From: Oceanisphaera arctica
GTDB lineage: Bacteria; Pseudomonadota; Gammaproteobacteria; Enterobacterales; Aeromonadaceae
Direction of reading: 5' to 3'
Length of the DNA: 64,000 nt
NCBI RefSeq assembly: GCF_002936955.1
Contig: NZ_MPZM01000014.1
Span: 16,014 to 80,013, forward strand
Of this stretch, positions 19,048 to 27,254 are shown piece after piece; the first letter of the stretch is position 1, and each line of letters starts with the position of its first letter. The position numbers were made by a program, and so were the translations under genes. The notes below the pieces were generated by a model. It searched no databases. It was not told the DNA's origin and was given only the letters and a program-made list of their open reading frames with translations.

Positions 19048-20057
19048 GTTTGAAAGGCAAGGTGATCCTGGATCAACCGCTGAAACAAGCGCAGCAACAA
19101 CCGGGGTCCGCGCCTCTGCGCCCCGGCCGGCAACTGGAGCAGGACGACTTTATCGCATTGGACGAGATCCCGGAGCCGATACTGACCGAGAGTCTGAGGC
19201 CCGGTCGTCGGCACTGGCTGTGGTGGAGCGGCATCAGTCTGCTGCTGACATTGTTGCTGGTGCACTCCGCCCTTGGCCTGTGGCAGACCTGGCAGGACAA
19301 CCGTCTGCTCGGCGTGGCCTGGAGCCTGACCATCATACTGCTGGCGCTGGCGGCGCTGGGCCGTTTATGGCGAGAGCTGAGGCTGCTGCGTACTCTGGAC
19401 CGGGTATCGCGCCAGCAGGCAAGAGCCGAACAGTTGCTGACGGAGCAGGGCTGCGGTCAGGCCCGGGCGTTCTGCGAGCAGCTGGCCGCGCGCAGCGGGT
19501 TGGAAGAAACCGATGCCTTTCGGAGCTGGCAGCAGGGCCTGACCGACCAGGAGCAGGACGCCGAAGTCCTTACGCTCTATAGCCGGCAGGTGCTGAGCGT
19601 GCAGGACCGGCAGGCCCGGGCCCGGGTGCTGAAATGGTCCGGCGAGGCGGCGGTAATGGTGGCGGCCAGCCCCCTGGCGGCGGTAGACATGCTGCTGGTA
19701 CTGTGGCGTAACCTGAAGATGATTGAAGACATTAGCGCCTGTTATGGTATTCGCCTTGGCGGCCTGAGCCGACTGCGGCTGATCCGCCAGGTGTTGCACC
19801 ACATGCTCTATGTCGGGGTATCGGAAGCGGCCATCGACGCCGGTATGGACTTGCTCGGGCTGGAGCTGGCCGGGCGCTTGTCGGCACGGGCCGGTCAGGG
19901 GGTGGGCGCCGGTTTGCTGACCGCCAGGCTGGGGCTGCAAACCATGAGCCTGTGCCGACCCGTGCCCTGGCAGGGCGACGAGAAAAAACAGCTGGGCGGC
20001 ATTCGCCGTGCCCTAGTCGACAAGGTGGCCCGGTTGATGACGAACCGCGGGCAATAA
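19044..20057 (+). CDS. ycjF: YcjF family membrane protein
   Basis: A 337-residue inner-membrane protein of the YcjF (DUF697, TIGR01620) family, co-transcribed with ycjX. Two membrane segments lie at about residues 58-78 and 90-108 (WLWWSGISLLLTLLLVHSAL and WSLTIILLALAALGRLW). A cytoplasmic C-terminal domain carries the family segments AAVMVAASPLAAVDMLLVLWR and YGIRLGGLSRLRLIRQVLHH. The GTG at 19044 overlapping the ycjX stop is the best start, since an open stretch further upstream lies entirely inside ycjX. Its function is unknown beyond psp-regulon membership. Confidence 0.92.
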   Translation: MSLKGKVILDQPLKQAQQQPGSAPLRPGRQLEQDDFIALDEIPEPILTESLRPGRRHWLWWSGISLLLTLLLVHSALGLWQTWQDNRLLGVAWSLTIILLALAALGRLWRELRLLRTLDRVSRQQARAEQLLTEQGCGQARAFCEQLAARSGLEETDAFRSWQQGLTDQEQDAEVLTLYSRQVLSVQDRQARARVLKWSGEAAVMVAASPLAAVDMLLVLWRNLKMIEDISACYGIRLGGLSRLRLIRQVLHHMLYVGVSEAAIDAGMDLLGLELAGRLSARAGQGVGAGLLTARLGLQTMSLCRPVPWQGDEKKQLGGIRRALVDKVARLMTNRGQ

Positions 20058-20100
20058 TGTCAATTTGAATAAAAGTCTGATCGTTTTTTACATCTGGGCT

Positions 20101-20349
20101 CAGAGGTAACACAGCCGCCTCCCACGACACGCCACTGGGCTAGCCATCTTTGCTGGGTAACGGCTGCGAATATTCACTGGATATTCGGTCCATTACCCAA
20201 CAAAGATACACGGCAGCAAGCTGCCCCATGGGGGCTCGGAAATGCCGTCCATGGCATTTCACGGTCGTGGTAGTCGTTCTCTGTTGCCTCTTCTCGAGCA
20301 CCGAGTTGTCTGTAGACGACGCAAACAGGCAACTCCTTGGCATCAGGGA
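20101..20349. repeat. Hairpin-rich flank of structured repeat copy 2
   Basis: Two blocks match the flank of copy 1 (20101-20122 and from 20299), but here they are separated by 176 bases instead of seven. The extra segment holds at least four hairpins: a nested palindrome at 20146-20207 (ATCTTTG..GGGTAA against TTACCC..CAAAGAT, with CGAATAT/ATATTCG inside), GGCAGC/GCTGCC at 20212-20225, the overlapping alternative GCCCC/GGGGC at 20223-20235, and GAAATGCC/GGCATTTC at 20239-20260. It reads as an insertion of one structured element beside another. Confidence 0.75.
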
Positions 20350-20449
20350 GGATAAAGGGATCTGTTTCGCCGACCTTCTGTTTCAGGGACGAAACAGAGA
20401 GCGTACATGGAGGTATTCATAGCGAGTCGGCGGAGCGGGCCATTTATCC
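20350..20449 (+). repeat. 100-bp structured intergenic repeat, copy 2
   Basis: Most diverged of the three copies, but still exactly 100 bp. The outer arms read GGATAAAGGG and CCATTTATCC, so the outer C-G pair of copy 3 has become T-A on both sides. In the next stem two base pairs are changed on both strands relative to copy 1 and two become G-T pairs, so pairing is kept. The inner hairpin CTGTTTC/GAAACAG is unchanged. It lies downstream of ycjF, before a small hypothetical gene. Confidence 0.88.
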
Positions 20450-20626
20450 GACCTTTACAGAATAGCCGAATAGATCGGTTATTTAATCTGTTTGGTATAG
20501 CGCGGTACTTATTCAGCCATGCGACAACGACTCAACCCGATACGAGCCCTGTGGTCCGCCTATGGTAGGCTACGGGGTCTATTGACTCACCATATCTCCG
20601 CAGAAAACAGCACGGTAGACACCACT

Positions 20627-20914
20627 ATGAACTTTAAAGAATTTCACGCCTCACTCAGCCAGACGAAGCCGCCGCAGGGGCTGTCTGATGCCCTCATTGC
20701 CTTATGGCTGGACGCCAATGATCAGTGGGAGGCCGCGCACGATCAGGTGCGCGATAACAGTGACCAGCCCTCTGCCTGGGTTCACGCCTACCTGCACCAT
20801 GTCGAAGGTGTGCTCTGGAATGCCGACTACTGGTACGGACGCGCCAGGAAGAAGCGCCCGAGCTGCACCACCCGGGAAGAATGGCAGCAGATAGCCCAGT
20901 CGCTGTTGGATTAA
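20627..20914 (+). CDS. Conserved hypothetical protein, 95 residues
   Basis: A small soluble protein with no signal peptide or membrane segment. The most distinctive part is residues 53-74 (AWVHAYLHHVEGVLWNAD, then YWYGRA), rich in Trp, His and Tyr; this WNADYWY-type motif occurs in a widespread family of uncharacterised bacterial proteins. The ATG at 20627 (MNFKEFHASL) gives the expected short N-terminus; an in-frame ATG at 20519 would add 36 residues that do not look conserved. It stands alone between a structured repeat and two tRNA genes. No function is proposed. Confidence 0.75.
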   Translation: MNFKEFHASLSQTKPPQGLSDALIALWLDANDQWEAAHDQVRDNSDQPSAWVHAYLHHVEGVLWNADYWYGRARKKRPSCTTREEWQQIAQSLLD

Positions 20915-21055
20915 GAGCGCTTAATACCGATCGGTGTATTGCAGGAATAGCAGAGCCGCCGACGAACGTCGGTGTTTTGGTTGTGGCTTGGAATCAATGA
21001 GGTATTGCGGAAGAGGTTAGCCTTGAGGCTGAGAGCGGTATTACTGTCTGGAAAC

Positions 21056-21132
21056 TGGGGTGACCGACGGGGCTCGAACCCGCGACAACCGGAATCACAA
21101 TCCGGGACTCTACCAACTGAGCTACGGTCACC
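21056..21132 (-). tRNA. tRNA-His (GTG anticodon)
   Basis: On the minus strand the cloverleaf folds fully: acceptor GTGACCG preceded by the extra 5' G specific to tRNA-His, D-arm TAGCTCAGTTGGTAGAG, anticodon loop ATTGTGATT and T-arm GCGGGTTCGAGCCCCGT, with an encoded CCA end. Confidence 0.97.
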
Positions 21133-21137
21133 AAAGA

Positions 21138-21214
21138 TGGCGCGCCCTGCAGGACTCGAACCTGCGACCACCCGCTTAGAAGGCGGGTGCTCTATCCAGC
21201 TGAGCTAAGGGCGC
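21138..21214 (-). tRNA. tRNA-Arg (TCT anticodon)
   Basis: On the minus strand: acceptor GCGCCCT, D-arm TAGCTCAGCTGGATAGAGC, anticodon loop CTTCTAA and T-arm CAGGTTCGAGTCCTG, with an encoded CCA end. It is almost identical to E. coli tRNA-Arg(UCU). It lies five bases upstream of tRNA-His, so the two are one transcript. Confidence 0.97.
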
Positions 21215-21259
21215 TTTTTGACATTAAGCGGCAGCAAGGCTGCGGCGTAACGGGGCGGG

Positions 21260-21288
21260 ATGATACCTATTTGCCTTGCGGTGGTCAA
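21260..21288 (-). promoter_or_regulatory. Promoter of the tRNA-Arg/tRNA-His transcript
   Basis: On the minus strand: -35 TTGACC (21288-21283), a 17-base spacer, -10 TATCAT (21265-21260), followed by a GC-rich discriminator (CCCGCCCCG) as in stable-RNA promoters under stringent control. The inferred leader is about 40 bases. Confidence 0.75.
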
Positions 21289-21398
21289 CGGCTTTATCCG
21301 GCCGGGGTTACCGAGCGAAAGCCGCTGGCGCTTGCTTATCAAAGCCGGGAAAAAATGCGACAATTGGCGCAGGTTTATAAAGGTGAGAATCAACGCAG

Positions 21399-22256
21399 AT
21401 GTCAGCTCAAATAATCGATGGAAAAGCGATTGCACAGGCGGTACGCAGCCAGGTAGCCGAACGAGTGGCCGAACGAATCCGTGCGGGCAAACGCGCGCCG
21501 GGTCTGGCGGTGATACTAGTGGGTGCCAATCCGGCCTCTCAGGTCTATGTCGGCAGCAAACGCCGGGCCTGTGAAGAGGTCGGGTTTATTTCCAAGTCTT
21601 ACGATTTACCCAAGGAAACCACAGAGCAGCAACTGCTGGAATTGATTGATGAGCTGAACCAGGACGTCACCATAGACGGTATTCTGGTGCAACTGCCGCT
21701 GCCGGCCCATATCGACAGCACCCCGGTGATCGAACGCATTCATCCGCACAAAGATGTGGACGGCTTTCATCCCTACAATATCGGCCGTCTGGCCCAGCGC
21801 ATTCCTGCGCTGCGCCCCTGTACCCCCAAGGGCATCATCACCCTGCTTGAGCGGAGCCATATCAAGACCCATGGCCTCAACGCCGTGGTGGTGGGCGCGT
21901 CCAATATCGTCGGTCGCCCCATGACCCTGGAGCTGCTGCTGGCCGGCTGTACCACCACTACCTGCCATCGCTTCACCGAAGATCTCAAGGCGCAGGTGGA
22001 AAGAGCCGATCTACTGGTGGTGGCGGTGGGCAAGCCGCACTTTATTCCCGGTGACTGGATCAAGCCCGGTGCCGTGGTGATCGATGTGGGTATCAACCGG
22101 CTGGACGATGGTCGTCTGGTGGGCGATGTGGAATATGCGGTAGCCGCCGAGCGGGCTTCCTATATTACCCCCGTGCCCGGCGGCGTGGGTCCGATGACAG
22201 TGGCCTCCCTGATTGAAAACACCCTGATCGCCTGCGAACGCTATCACGATCAGTAA
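21399..22256 (+). CDS. folD: Bifunctional methylenetetrahydrofolate dehydrogenase / methenyltetrahydrofolate cyclohydrolase
   Basis: Interconverts 5,10-methylene- and 10-formyl-tetrahydrofolate, using NADP, in the cytoplasm. The 285-residue protein has the catalytic Tyr and Lys in the substrate segment ([19 protein letters not shown]), the [12 protein letters not shown] block, the [13 protein letters not shown] segment, the nucleotide-binding [12 protein letters not shown] and the C-terminal [19 protein letters not shown]. Length and motifs match the family. It is transcribed away from the tRNA genes. Confidence 0.96.
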   Translation: MSAQIIDGKAIAQAVRSQVAERVAERIRAGKRAPGLAVILVGANPASQVYVGSKRRACEEVGFISKSYDLPKETTEQQLLELIDELNQDVTIDGILVQLPLPAHIDSTPVIERIHPHKDVDGFHPYNIGRLAQRIPALRPCTPKGIITLLERSHIKTHGLNAVVVGASNIVGRPMTLELLLAGCTTTTCHRFTEDLKAQVERADLLVVAVGKPHFIPGDWIKPGAVVIDVGINRLDDGRLVGDVEYAVAAERASYITPVPGGVGPMTVASLIENTLIACERYHDQ

Positions 22257-22290
22257 ACACCACCAATAAAACAGTCAGTAAGGACAACCG

Positions 22291-23109
22291 ATGCAGTGGC
22301 CCGACAAGGATGTGCTCTACACGGTAATTTTCGGCACCGAAACACCGGCGGGCCGCCGCTTCGATATTGCCCTTATCGTCACCATACTGCTGTCTATCGC
22401 CGTCTTGCTGCTGGACTCGATAAGTTCGGTTCGGGCGCAATACGGCGGTGTGCTGTCTTGGCTGGAATGGCTTTTTACCCTGGCCTTTACCCTGGAATAC
22501 GGCGTGCGGGTCTATTGCTCCCAGAACCGGCTCGCCTACGTCCGAAGCTTTTACGGTATTATCGATCTGTTGGCGGTGCTACCGACCTATCTGGCCGTTT
22601 TCATTCCCGGCGCCAGTTTCCTGATGATCATCCGTTTGCTGCGGGTATTGCGGATTTTCCGTATTCTCAAGCTGATGCGCTACGCCAACGAAGCCAATGT
22701 GTTGTTGCGCTCTATCTATCAGAGCCGCCGCAAGATACTGGTGTTCTTCAGCACTCTTTTTATTCTGGTGACCCTGTTCGGCTCACTGCTCTATGTGGTG
22801 GAAGGGCCGGAAAACGGCTTTACCAGCATTCCCATCAGTATTTACTGGGCCATCGTCACCATTACCACAGTCGGCTTTGGCGATATCACACCGCAAACCC
22901 CCCTGGGACAGGCCATTGCCTCCGTCACCATGCTGATGGGTTACGCCATTATTGCGGTGCCCACCGGTATTCTCAGTGCCGAGCTGGGGCGGGAAATGCG
23001 GCGAGAATATGAACATCGCCATTGTCCGCAGTGTGACAAAGGCGGGCATGATCAGGATGCCATCTATTGCAAATATTGCGGCGGAGAAATGGAGCAACCG
23101 GAGGATTAA
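22291..23109 (+). CDS. Voltage-gated potassium channel protein with a C-terminal zinc ribbon
   Basis: A 272-residue six-helix potassium channel subunit. Residues 28-50 form S1. The S4-like helix RLLRVLRIFRILKLMRY carries regularly spaced arginines, and the pore has the filter TVGFGD in ITTVGFGDITPQTPLG, followed by S6. After S6 the short cytoplasmic tail ends in two CxxC pairs (CPQC, then CKYC near the end), a zinc-ribbon pattern not part of the basic channel fold. It is not fused to a TrkA-N domain. It lies 34 bp after folD but is probably independent. Confidence 0.9.
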   Translation: MQWPDKDVLYTVIFGTETPAGRRFDIALIVTILLSIAVLLLDSISSVRAQYGGVLSWLEWLFTLAFTLEYGVRVYCSQNRLAYVRSFYGIIDLLAVLPTYLAVFIPGASFLMIIRLLRVLRIFRILKLMRYANEANVLLRSIYQSRRKILVFFSTLFILVTLFGSLLYVVEGPENGFTSIPISIYWAIVTITTVGFGDITPQTPLGQAIASVTMLMGYAIIAVPTGILSAELGREMRREYEHRHCPQCDKGGHDQDAIYCKYCGGEMEQPED

Positions 23110-23152
23110 TACCCATTCCACCAAGAAACAGACGATGCTGATGCATCAAGGA

Positions 23153-23252
23153 GGACAAAGGGATCTGCTCTACCGGCCTTCTGTTTCAGGGATGAAACAG
23201 AGAGCCTCCATGGAGGGATTCATTGCGAGTCGGTGGAGCGGGCCCTTTGTCC
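23153..23252 (+). repeat. 100-bp structured intergenic repeat, copy 3
   Basis: Best paired outer stem of the three: GGACAAAGGG at 23153-23162 pairs perfectly with CCCTTTGTCC at 23243-23252. The second stem keeps pairing through two G-T pairs, and the inner hairpin is identical to copy 1. It lies between the convergent channel and lipoprotein genes, 43 bases after the channel stop. Confidence 0.88.
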
Positions 23253-23278
23253 GGGATTGTTACTAAAGACGCCGTCAT

Positions 23279-23308
23279 GAAAAAAGGGAGCCGAGGCTCC
23301 CTTTTTTT
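23279..23308. terminator. Bidirectional terminator between the channel and lipoprotein genes
   Basis: AAAAAAGGGAGCC and GGCTCCCTTTTTTT are perfect complements around a short loop, with A-run and T-run on the two sides. It should end transcripts arriving from either strand. Confidence 0.9.
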
Positions 23309-23331
23309 GGTTATTACACTGTGACGACCGA

Positions 23332-23676
23332 TTACTCTTTGGTGTCATCCATCAGTGCGTCCAGCTTGCGGTCGGCTTCGGCGGCGGCGTCATCCATGGC
23401 CTGTTCCATTTCTGCTGCCTGTTCGCTGGCGGCGTCTTTGACGTTTTCGGCGGCTTCATCCAGCTTTTCGCCCATTTTTTCCATGGTGCCCTGTTCTTCA
23501 ATACCCAGAGCTTCCTTGGTGTCGTCTGCCATTTCCTGACTCTGCTCCTGCACGTTTTCGATGGCTTCATCCATCTTTTCACCCGCTTTCTCTGCATCTC
23601 CCTTGTTATCGCAGGCAGACAGGCCAAAGGCGGCAACAGAGGTCAGTAATAATATGTTAAGCCATGATTTCTTCAT
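23332..23676 (-). CDS. Small acidic lipoprotein, coiled coil
   Basis: A 114-residue protein with a lipoprotein signal peptide (lipobox LSAC, Cys at residue 21), followed by Asp, which in enterobacteria keeps lipoproteins in the inner membrane. The mature part is highly charged, mostly predicted helix, with repeated patterns such as EKMDEAIENV, EKLDEAAENV and DRKLDALMDD at about 20-35 residue intervals, resembling YtxH-like or apolipoprotein-like amphipathic helices. No catalytic motif is visible. The role is unknown; envelope stress or structural roles are possible. Confidence 0.78.
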   Translation of the reverse strand: MKKSWLNILLLTSVAAFGLSACDNKGDAEKAGEKMDEAIENVQEQSQEMADDTKEALGIEEQGTMEKMGEKLDEAAENVKDAASEQAAEMEQAMDDAAAEADRKLDALMDDTKE

Positions 23677-23991
23677 TTTCTGCTCCTCACTGGGGATAGT
23701 GTGCGGCCGGGAGCCGCTGTTGTGTTTTTACCTTACTAGTAATAGCCCAGACGGTGATGAAACAACAGTAGGTCAATGATTTAAAAACGCAGGGTTCTTT
23801 CAAAATAACCAAATAAATCAGTTAGTAATAACAAGTTGCGAACCAGAATGACGTAAGTGGAGCGGGGCAGGCAGCAACGGATATGACGGGGGCTGTCATC
23901 TGACGCCTAAAAAAGAGGCAATGCGGGGGTATTCGGGGGCCGCAGCGAACCAGACGGGTCCTGCTGCGGCTCGTCGTTTATGACTGATCGG
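23677..23991. other. Gene-free stretch between two lipoprotein genes
   Basis: About 315 bases without a supported gene. The first 120 bases are AT-rich and probably hold the promoter of the minus-strand lipoprotein gene ending at 23332. A short minus-strand open stretch inside has no convincing start signal. No clear terminator or repeat was recognised. Confidence 0.4.
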
Positions 23992-24279
23992 TTATGGCTG
24001 ATCCAGGGTGTTTTCCAGTATTTCGTCCAGCCGATCCTGGGCTTCCTGCGAGGCTTCTTCCACCGCATGCTGCAGCTGCTCTTTCTGCTGTTCAATTACT
24101 TCAGGCTCGGGCGCACTGGTGGGCGCGACAGTTTCAACCTGCTGAGGTTCTGAGGATGAGACGGCGTTATCCAGCACCTGATCGATGTTGTCGCCGATAT
24201 CACTCGCCGGGCCTTCAGGCTCACAGCCGGTCAGGCCGAGCAGAGTTGCCAGTAATACGATGGGAATAAAGGTGCGCAT
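23992..24279 (-). CDS. Small lipoprotein, unknown function
   Basis: A 95-residue protein. MRTFIPIVLLATLLGLTGC is a lipoprotein signal (lipobox LTGC, Cys at 19), followed by Glu-Pro. The mature part is a Pro/Ser/Glu-rich linker and then a charged C-terminal helix (EQLQHAVEEASQEAQDRLDE). The ATG at 24279 has an AGGAG ribosome binding site. In style it resembles the neighbouring lipoprotein gene, also minus-strand, but the two do not look like simple duplicates. Confidence 0.72.
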   Translation of the reverse strand: MRTFIPIVLLATLLGLTGCEPEGPASDIGDNIDQVLDNAVSSSEPQQVETVAPTSAPEPEVIEQQKEQLQHAVEEASQEAQDRLDEILENTLDQP

Positions 24280-24328
24280 AGCAAGGCTCCTAAAGAGGTC
24301 GATGATGACCGTTACATGGCCAGTCAAA

Positions 24329-24354
24329 AAAACAGGGCGCCAATTATGGCGCCC
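24329..24354 (-). terminator. Rho-independent terminator of cysS
   Basis: On the minus strand CAGGGCGCC and GGCGCCCTG form a 9-bp stem with a small AT loop, followed by a run of seven T. It lies about 50 bases after the cysS stop. Confidence 0.9.
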
Positions 24355-24404
24355 TGAATCATTTTTTCAATATATTCCCGAGAGCGGACAGCCCGAACGA
24401 CGGC

Positions 24405-25784
24405 TTATTTGCGGCGCCAGAGCGTACCCTGAGGGCCGTCTTCCAGCACTATACCCATGGCGGTAAGGCTGTCTCGCGCGGCATCGGCGGCGGCCCAGTC
24501 CTTGTTTTTGCGGGCATCGAGGCGCGCCTGGATCAGACGCTCTATCTCGGCTACTTCGTCGTCGGCCCCGGCGTTACCGCGCAGGAAGGTCTCGGGATCC
24601 TGACTCAACAGACCCAGCACGCCGGCCAGTTCACGCAGACGACCGGCCAGACCGGCGGCGGTGGTGTCGTCCTTGCCCTTGAGTCGATTGATCTCGCGGG
24701 TCAGATCAAACAGTACCGAGTAGGCTTCGGGGGTGTTGAAGTCGTCGTTCATCGCCGCCCTGAAACGCTCGACAAATTCTTCGCCACCGGCCGCTTCGGT
24801 CACCGGCAGACCACGCAAGGCGGTATAGAAGCGTTCCAGTGCGCTGCGCGCTTTGTTCAGGTTGTCGTCCGAATAGTTGAGTTGGCTGCGATAGTGGCCG
24901 GACAGCAGGAAATAACGGATGGTTTCGCCGTCAAAATGTCCCAGCACGTCGCGAATGGTGAAGAAGTTGCCCAGTGACTTGGACATCTTCTCCTGATCTA
25001 CCATCACCATGCCCGAGTGCATCCAGGTGTTTACATAGGGGCTGTGGTTGGCGCAGCAGCTCTGGGCGATTTCGTTTTCGTGATGGGGGAACTGCAGATC
25101 GGAGCCGCCGCCATGAATGTCGAAATGCTTGCCCAGATGCTTGCCGTTCATGGCCGAACATTCGATGTGCCAGCCGGGGCGACCCGGTCCCCAGGGCGAT
25201 TCCCAGCTCGGCTCGCCGGGCTTGGACGGTTTCCACAGCACGAAATCGAGCGGGTTACGCTTGCTTTGCTCCACTTCGACCCGGGCGCCGGCCTGCAACT
25301 GCTCCAGATTCTGGCCCGACAGCTTGCCGTAATCCTGGAAGCTGTTCACTGCAAACAGCACATCGCCGCTGTCGGCCACATAGGCATGACCGTCTTCGAT
25401 CAGGCTCTGCACCATGGCAATGATTTCGGGGATATGCTGGGTGGCTTTGGGCTCGATGTCGGGGCGGGCGATATGCAGGGCGTCGAAATCCCGGTACATG
25501 TCGGCGGTCAGCCGCTCGGTCAGGGCATCGCAGCTTTCGCCGTTTTCGGCCGCACGCTTGATGATCTTGTCGTCAATATCGGTGATGTTACGCACGAATG
25601 TCAGATCAAGGCCCAGATAACGCAGGTAGCGGGTGACCACGTCGAAGGCGACGAAAGTACGGCCATGACCGATATGACAGAGATCGTAAATAGTGACACC
25701 ACAGACGTACATGCCGACCTTGCCGGGTACCAGAGGGATGAATTCTTCTTTTTGTCGGGTCAGGGAGTTGTAGATTTTCAGCAT
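24405..25784 (-). CDS. cysS: Cysteinyl-tRNA synthetase
   Basis: Charges tRNA-Cys with cysteine in the cytoplasm. The 459-residue class I synthetase has the zinc-binding [16 protein letters not shown] segment containing the HIGH motif, the KMSKSLGN loop near residue 268 and the family WHIECSAMN segment with another zinc ligand. Length matches bacterial CysS. It is divergent from ppiB, as in many gammaproteobacteria. Confidence 0.97.
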   Translation of the reverse strand: MLKIYNSLTRQKEEFIPLVPGKVGMYVCGVTIYDLCHIGHGRTFVAFDVVTRYLRYLGLDLTFVRNITDIDDKIIKRAAENGESCDALTERLTADMYRDFDALHIARPDIEPKATQHIPEIIAMVQSLIEDGHAYVADSGDVLFAVNSFQDYGKLSGQNLEQLQAGARVEVEQSKRNPLDFVLWKPSKPGEPSWESPWGPGRPGWHIECSAMNGKHLGKHFDIHGGGSDLQFPHHENEIAQSCCANHSPYVNTWMHSGMVMVDQEKMSKSLGNFFTIRDVLGHFDGETIRYFLLSGHYRSQLNYSDDNLNKARSALERFYTALRGLPVTEAAGGEEFVERFRAAMNDDFNTPEAYSVLFDLTREINRLKGKDDTTAAGLAGRLRELAGVLGLLSQDPETFLRGNAGADDEVAEIERLIQARLDARKNKDWAAADAARDSLTAMGIVLEDGPQGTLWRRK

Positions 25785-25937
25785 GATTCCACGTCTTGGT
25801 GAGATATTGAGGGAGATGGGTCGACACGTATTGAACCTTTAATGGCCATTCGGTGCAAGCCTTGCGACCACAGGGGTTCGCTAAAGCGGCCGCTTGCGCT
25901 AAAATCGAGCCCTGAACCTACTATCTGGATAACTATT

Positions 25938-26435
25938 ATGGTCACTTTGCACACTACTCACGGCGACATCACCCTGAATCTGTTCGCCGACAAGGCCCCG
26001 GACACCGTTGCCAACTTCCTGCAGTACTGCCGCGACGGCCACTACGACAACACCCTGTTCCACCGCGTCATCGACGGTTTCATGGTCCAGGGCGGCGGTT
26101 TCGGTCCCGGTTTTGAAGAAAAAGAAACCCGCGCCCCGGTACAAAACGAAGCCGACAACGGTCTGTCCAACAAGGTAGGCACCGTCGCCATGGCCCGTAC
26201 CATGGAACCGCACTCCGCCACCGCCCAGTTCTTTATCAACGTAAACGACAACGATTTCCTGAACTTCAAATCCGCCACCAGCCAGGGTTACGGCTACTGC
26301 GTGTTTGCTGAAGTGGTTGAAGGCATGGACGTGGTCAACAAGATCAAGGGCGTGGCCACCGGTACTCGTGGTTATGTTCACCAGGACGTACCGATGGACG
26401 ACGTGCTGATCACCGGCGTAACCGTCAGCGAATAA
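25938..26435 (+). CDS. ppiB: Peptidyl-prolyl cis-trans isomerase B (cyclophilin)
   Basis: A 165-residue cytoplasmic cyclophilin that speeds proline isomerisation during folding. The motif [13 protein letters not shown] holds the catalytic Arg and Phe, and [18 protein letters not shown] holds the rest of the active site. There is no signal peptide, which distinguishes it from periplasmic PpiA. The ATG at 25938 gives the usual [10 protein letters not shown] start; the in-frame extension upstream does not resemble the family. Confidence 0.96.
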   Translation: MVTLHTTHGDITLNLFADKAPDTVANFLQYCRDGHYDNTLFHRVIDGFMVQGGGFGPGFEEKETRAPVQNEADNGLSNKVGTVAMARTMEPHSATAQFFINVNDNDFLNFKSATSQGYGYCVFAEVVEGMDVVNKIKGVATGTRGYVHQDVPMDDVLITGVTVSE

Positions 26436-26459
26436 GCCTGTCTTTGCCAGTCTTGTAAC

Positions 26460-26481
26460 AATGCCCGCCATGGCGGGCATT
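26460..26481 (+). terminator. Probable terminator between ppiB and lpxH
   Basis: AATGCCCGCC and GGCGGGCATT form a perfect palindrome directly after ppiB, followed by a weak T-rich stretch. It may be partial, letting some transcription reach lpxH. Confidence 0.6.
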
Positions 26482-26510
26482 GTCGTCTTTGAATCCAGGA
26501 ACCCCGTTCA

Positions 26511-27245
26511 ATGTCCCGAACTCTCTTTATTGCCGACTTGCACCTGAGCGCTGGGCGCCCGGACATTACCGCCGCCTTTCTGCGCTTCATGCAGGAAGAA
26601 GCGAACCAGGCCGACGCCCTCTATGTGCTGGGGGATCTGTTCGAATTCTCCATCGGCGACGACGAGCCCAGTGCGCTGAATGACGAAGTGGCCGCCGCCT
26701 TCAAGGCCTGCGCCGAGCAGGGCACCCCCGTCTATTTCATTCACGGTAACCGGGACTTCATGGTCGGCCGCCGTTTTGCCCGCGAAGCTGGCATGAGGCT
26801 GTTACCGGAGCATCAGGTGATCGATCTCTACGGTGAGCCGACGCTGATCATGCACGGCGATACCCTCTGTATCGACGATGCCGGTTATCAGCGTTATCGC
26901 CGCATCACGCGCTGGGGCTGGCTGCAATGGCTGTTTCTACGTTTGCCGCTGAGTCGGCGGATGGGGATTGCCGATGGCATTCGCAGCAAAAGTGCCCAGT
27001 CAAAAGAAGTGAAGGTGATGCAGGTGATGGACGTGAATCAGGCCGAGGTAGAGCGCCAGATGCGGCGTTACAAGGTGCGTTCGCTCATTCACGGTCATAC
27101 CCACAGACCCGCCATTCATCAGCTTTATATCGAGGACGAGCCCGCCCAGCGTATCGTGCTTGGCGACTGGTACACTCAGGACAGTGTACTGGTGGTCACC
27201 CCCAAAGGGGTGGAATTGCAGAGCCGAACCCTGCCGGCAGGCTGA
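26511..27245 (+). CDS. lpxH: UDP-2,3-diacylglucosamine diphosphatase
   Basis: Hydrolyses UDP-2,3-diacylglucosamine to lipid X and UMP, the fourth step of lipid A synthesis, at the inner face of the inner membrane. The 244-residue calcineurin-like phosphoesterase has all metal motifs: ADLHLS, GDLFEF, HGNRDFM and the C-terminal HGHTHRP. The MSRTLFIADLHLS start is typical. The ppiB-lpxH order is common in gammaproteobacteria. A two-component system follows nine bases later, upstream of the lipid A modifying eptA. Confidence 0.96.
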   Translation: MSRTLFIADLHLSAGRPDITAAFLRFMQEEANQADALYVLGDLFEFSIGDDEPSALNDEVAAAFKACAEQGTPVYFIHGNRDFMVGRRFAREAGMRLLPEHQVIDLYGEPTLIMHGDTLCIDDAGYQRYRRITRWGWLQWLFLRLPLSRRMGIADGIRSKSAQSKEVKVMQVMDVNQAEVERQMRRYKVRSLIHGHTHRPAIHQLYIEDEPAQRIVLGDWYTQDSVLVVTPKGVELQSRTLPAG

Positions 27246-27254
27246 GGAGCCAAG

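Noticed and set aside
20911..21171. Minus-strand open frame of 86 residues over the tRNA genes
   Set aside because: It runs through tRNA-His, whose cloverleaf is complete; it is not a gene.
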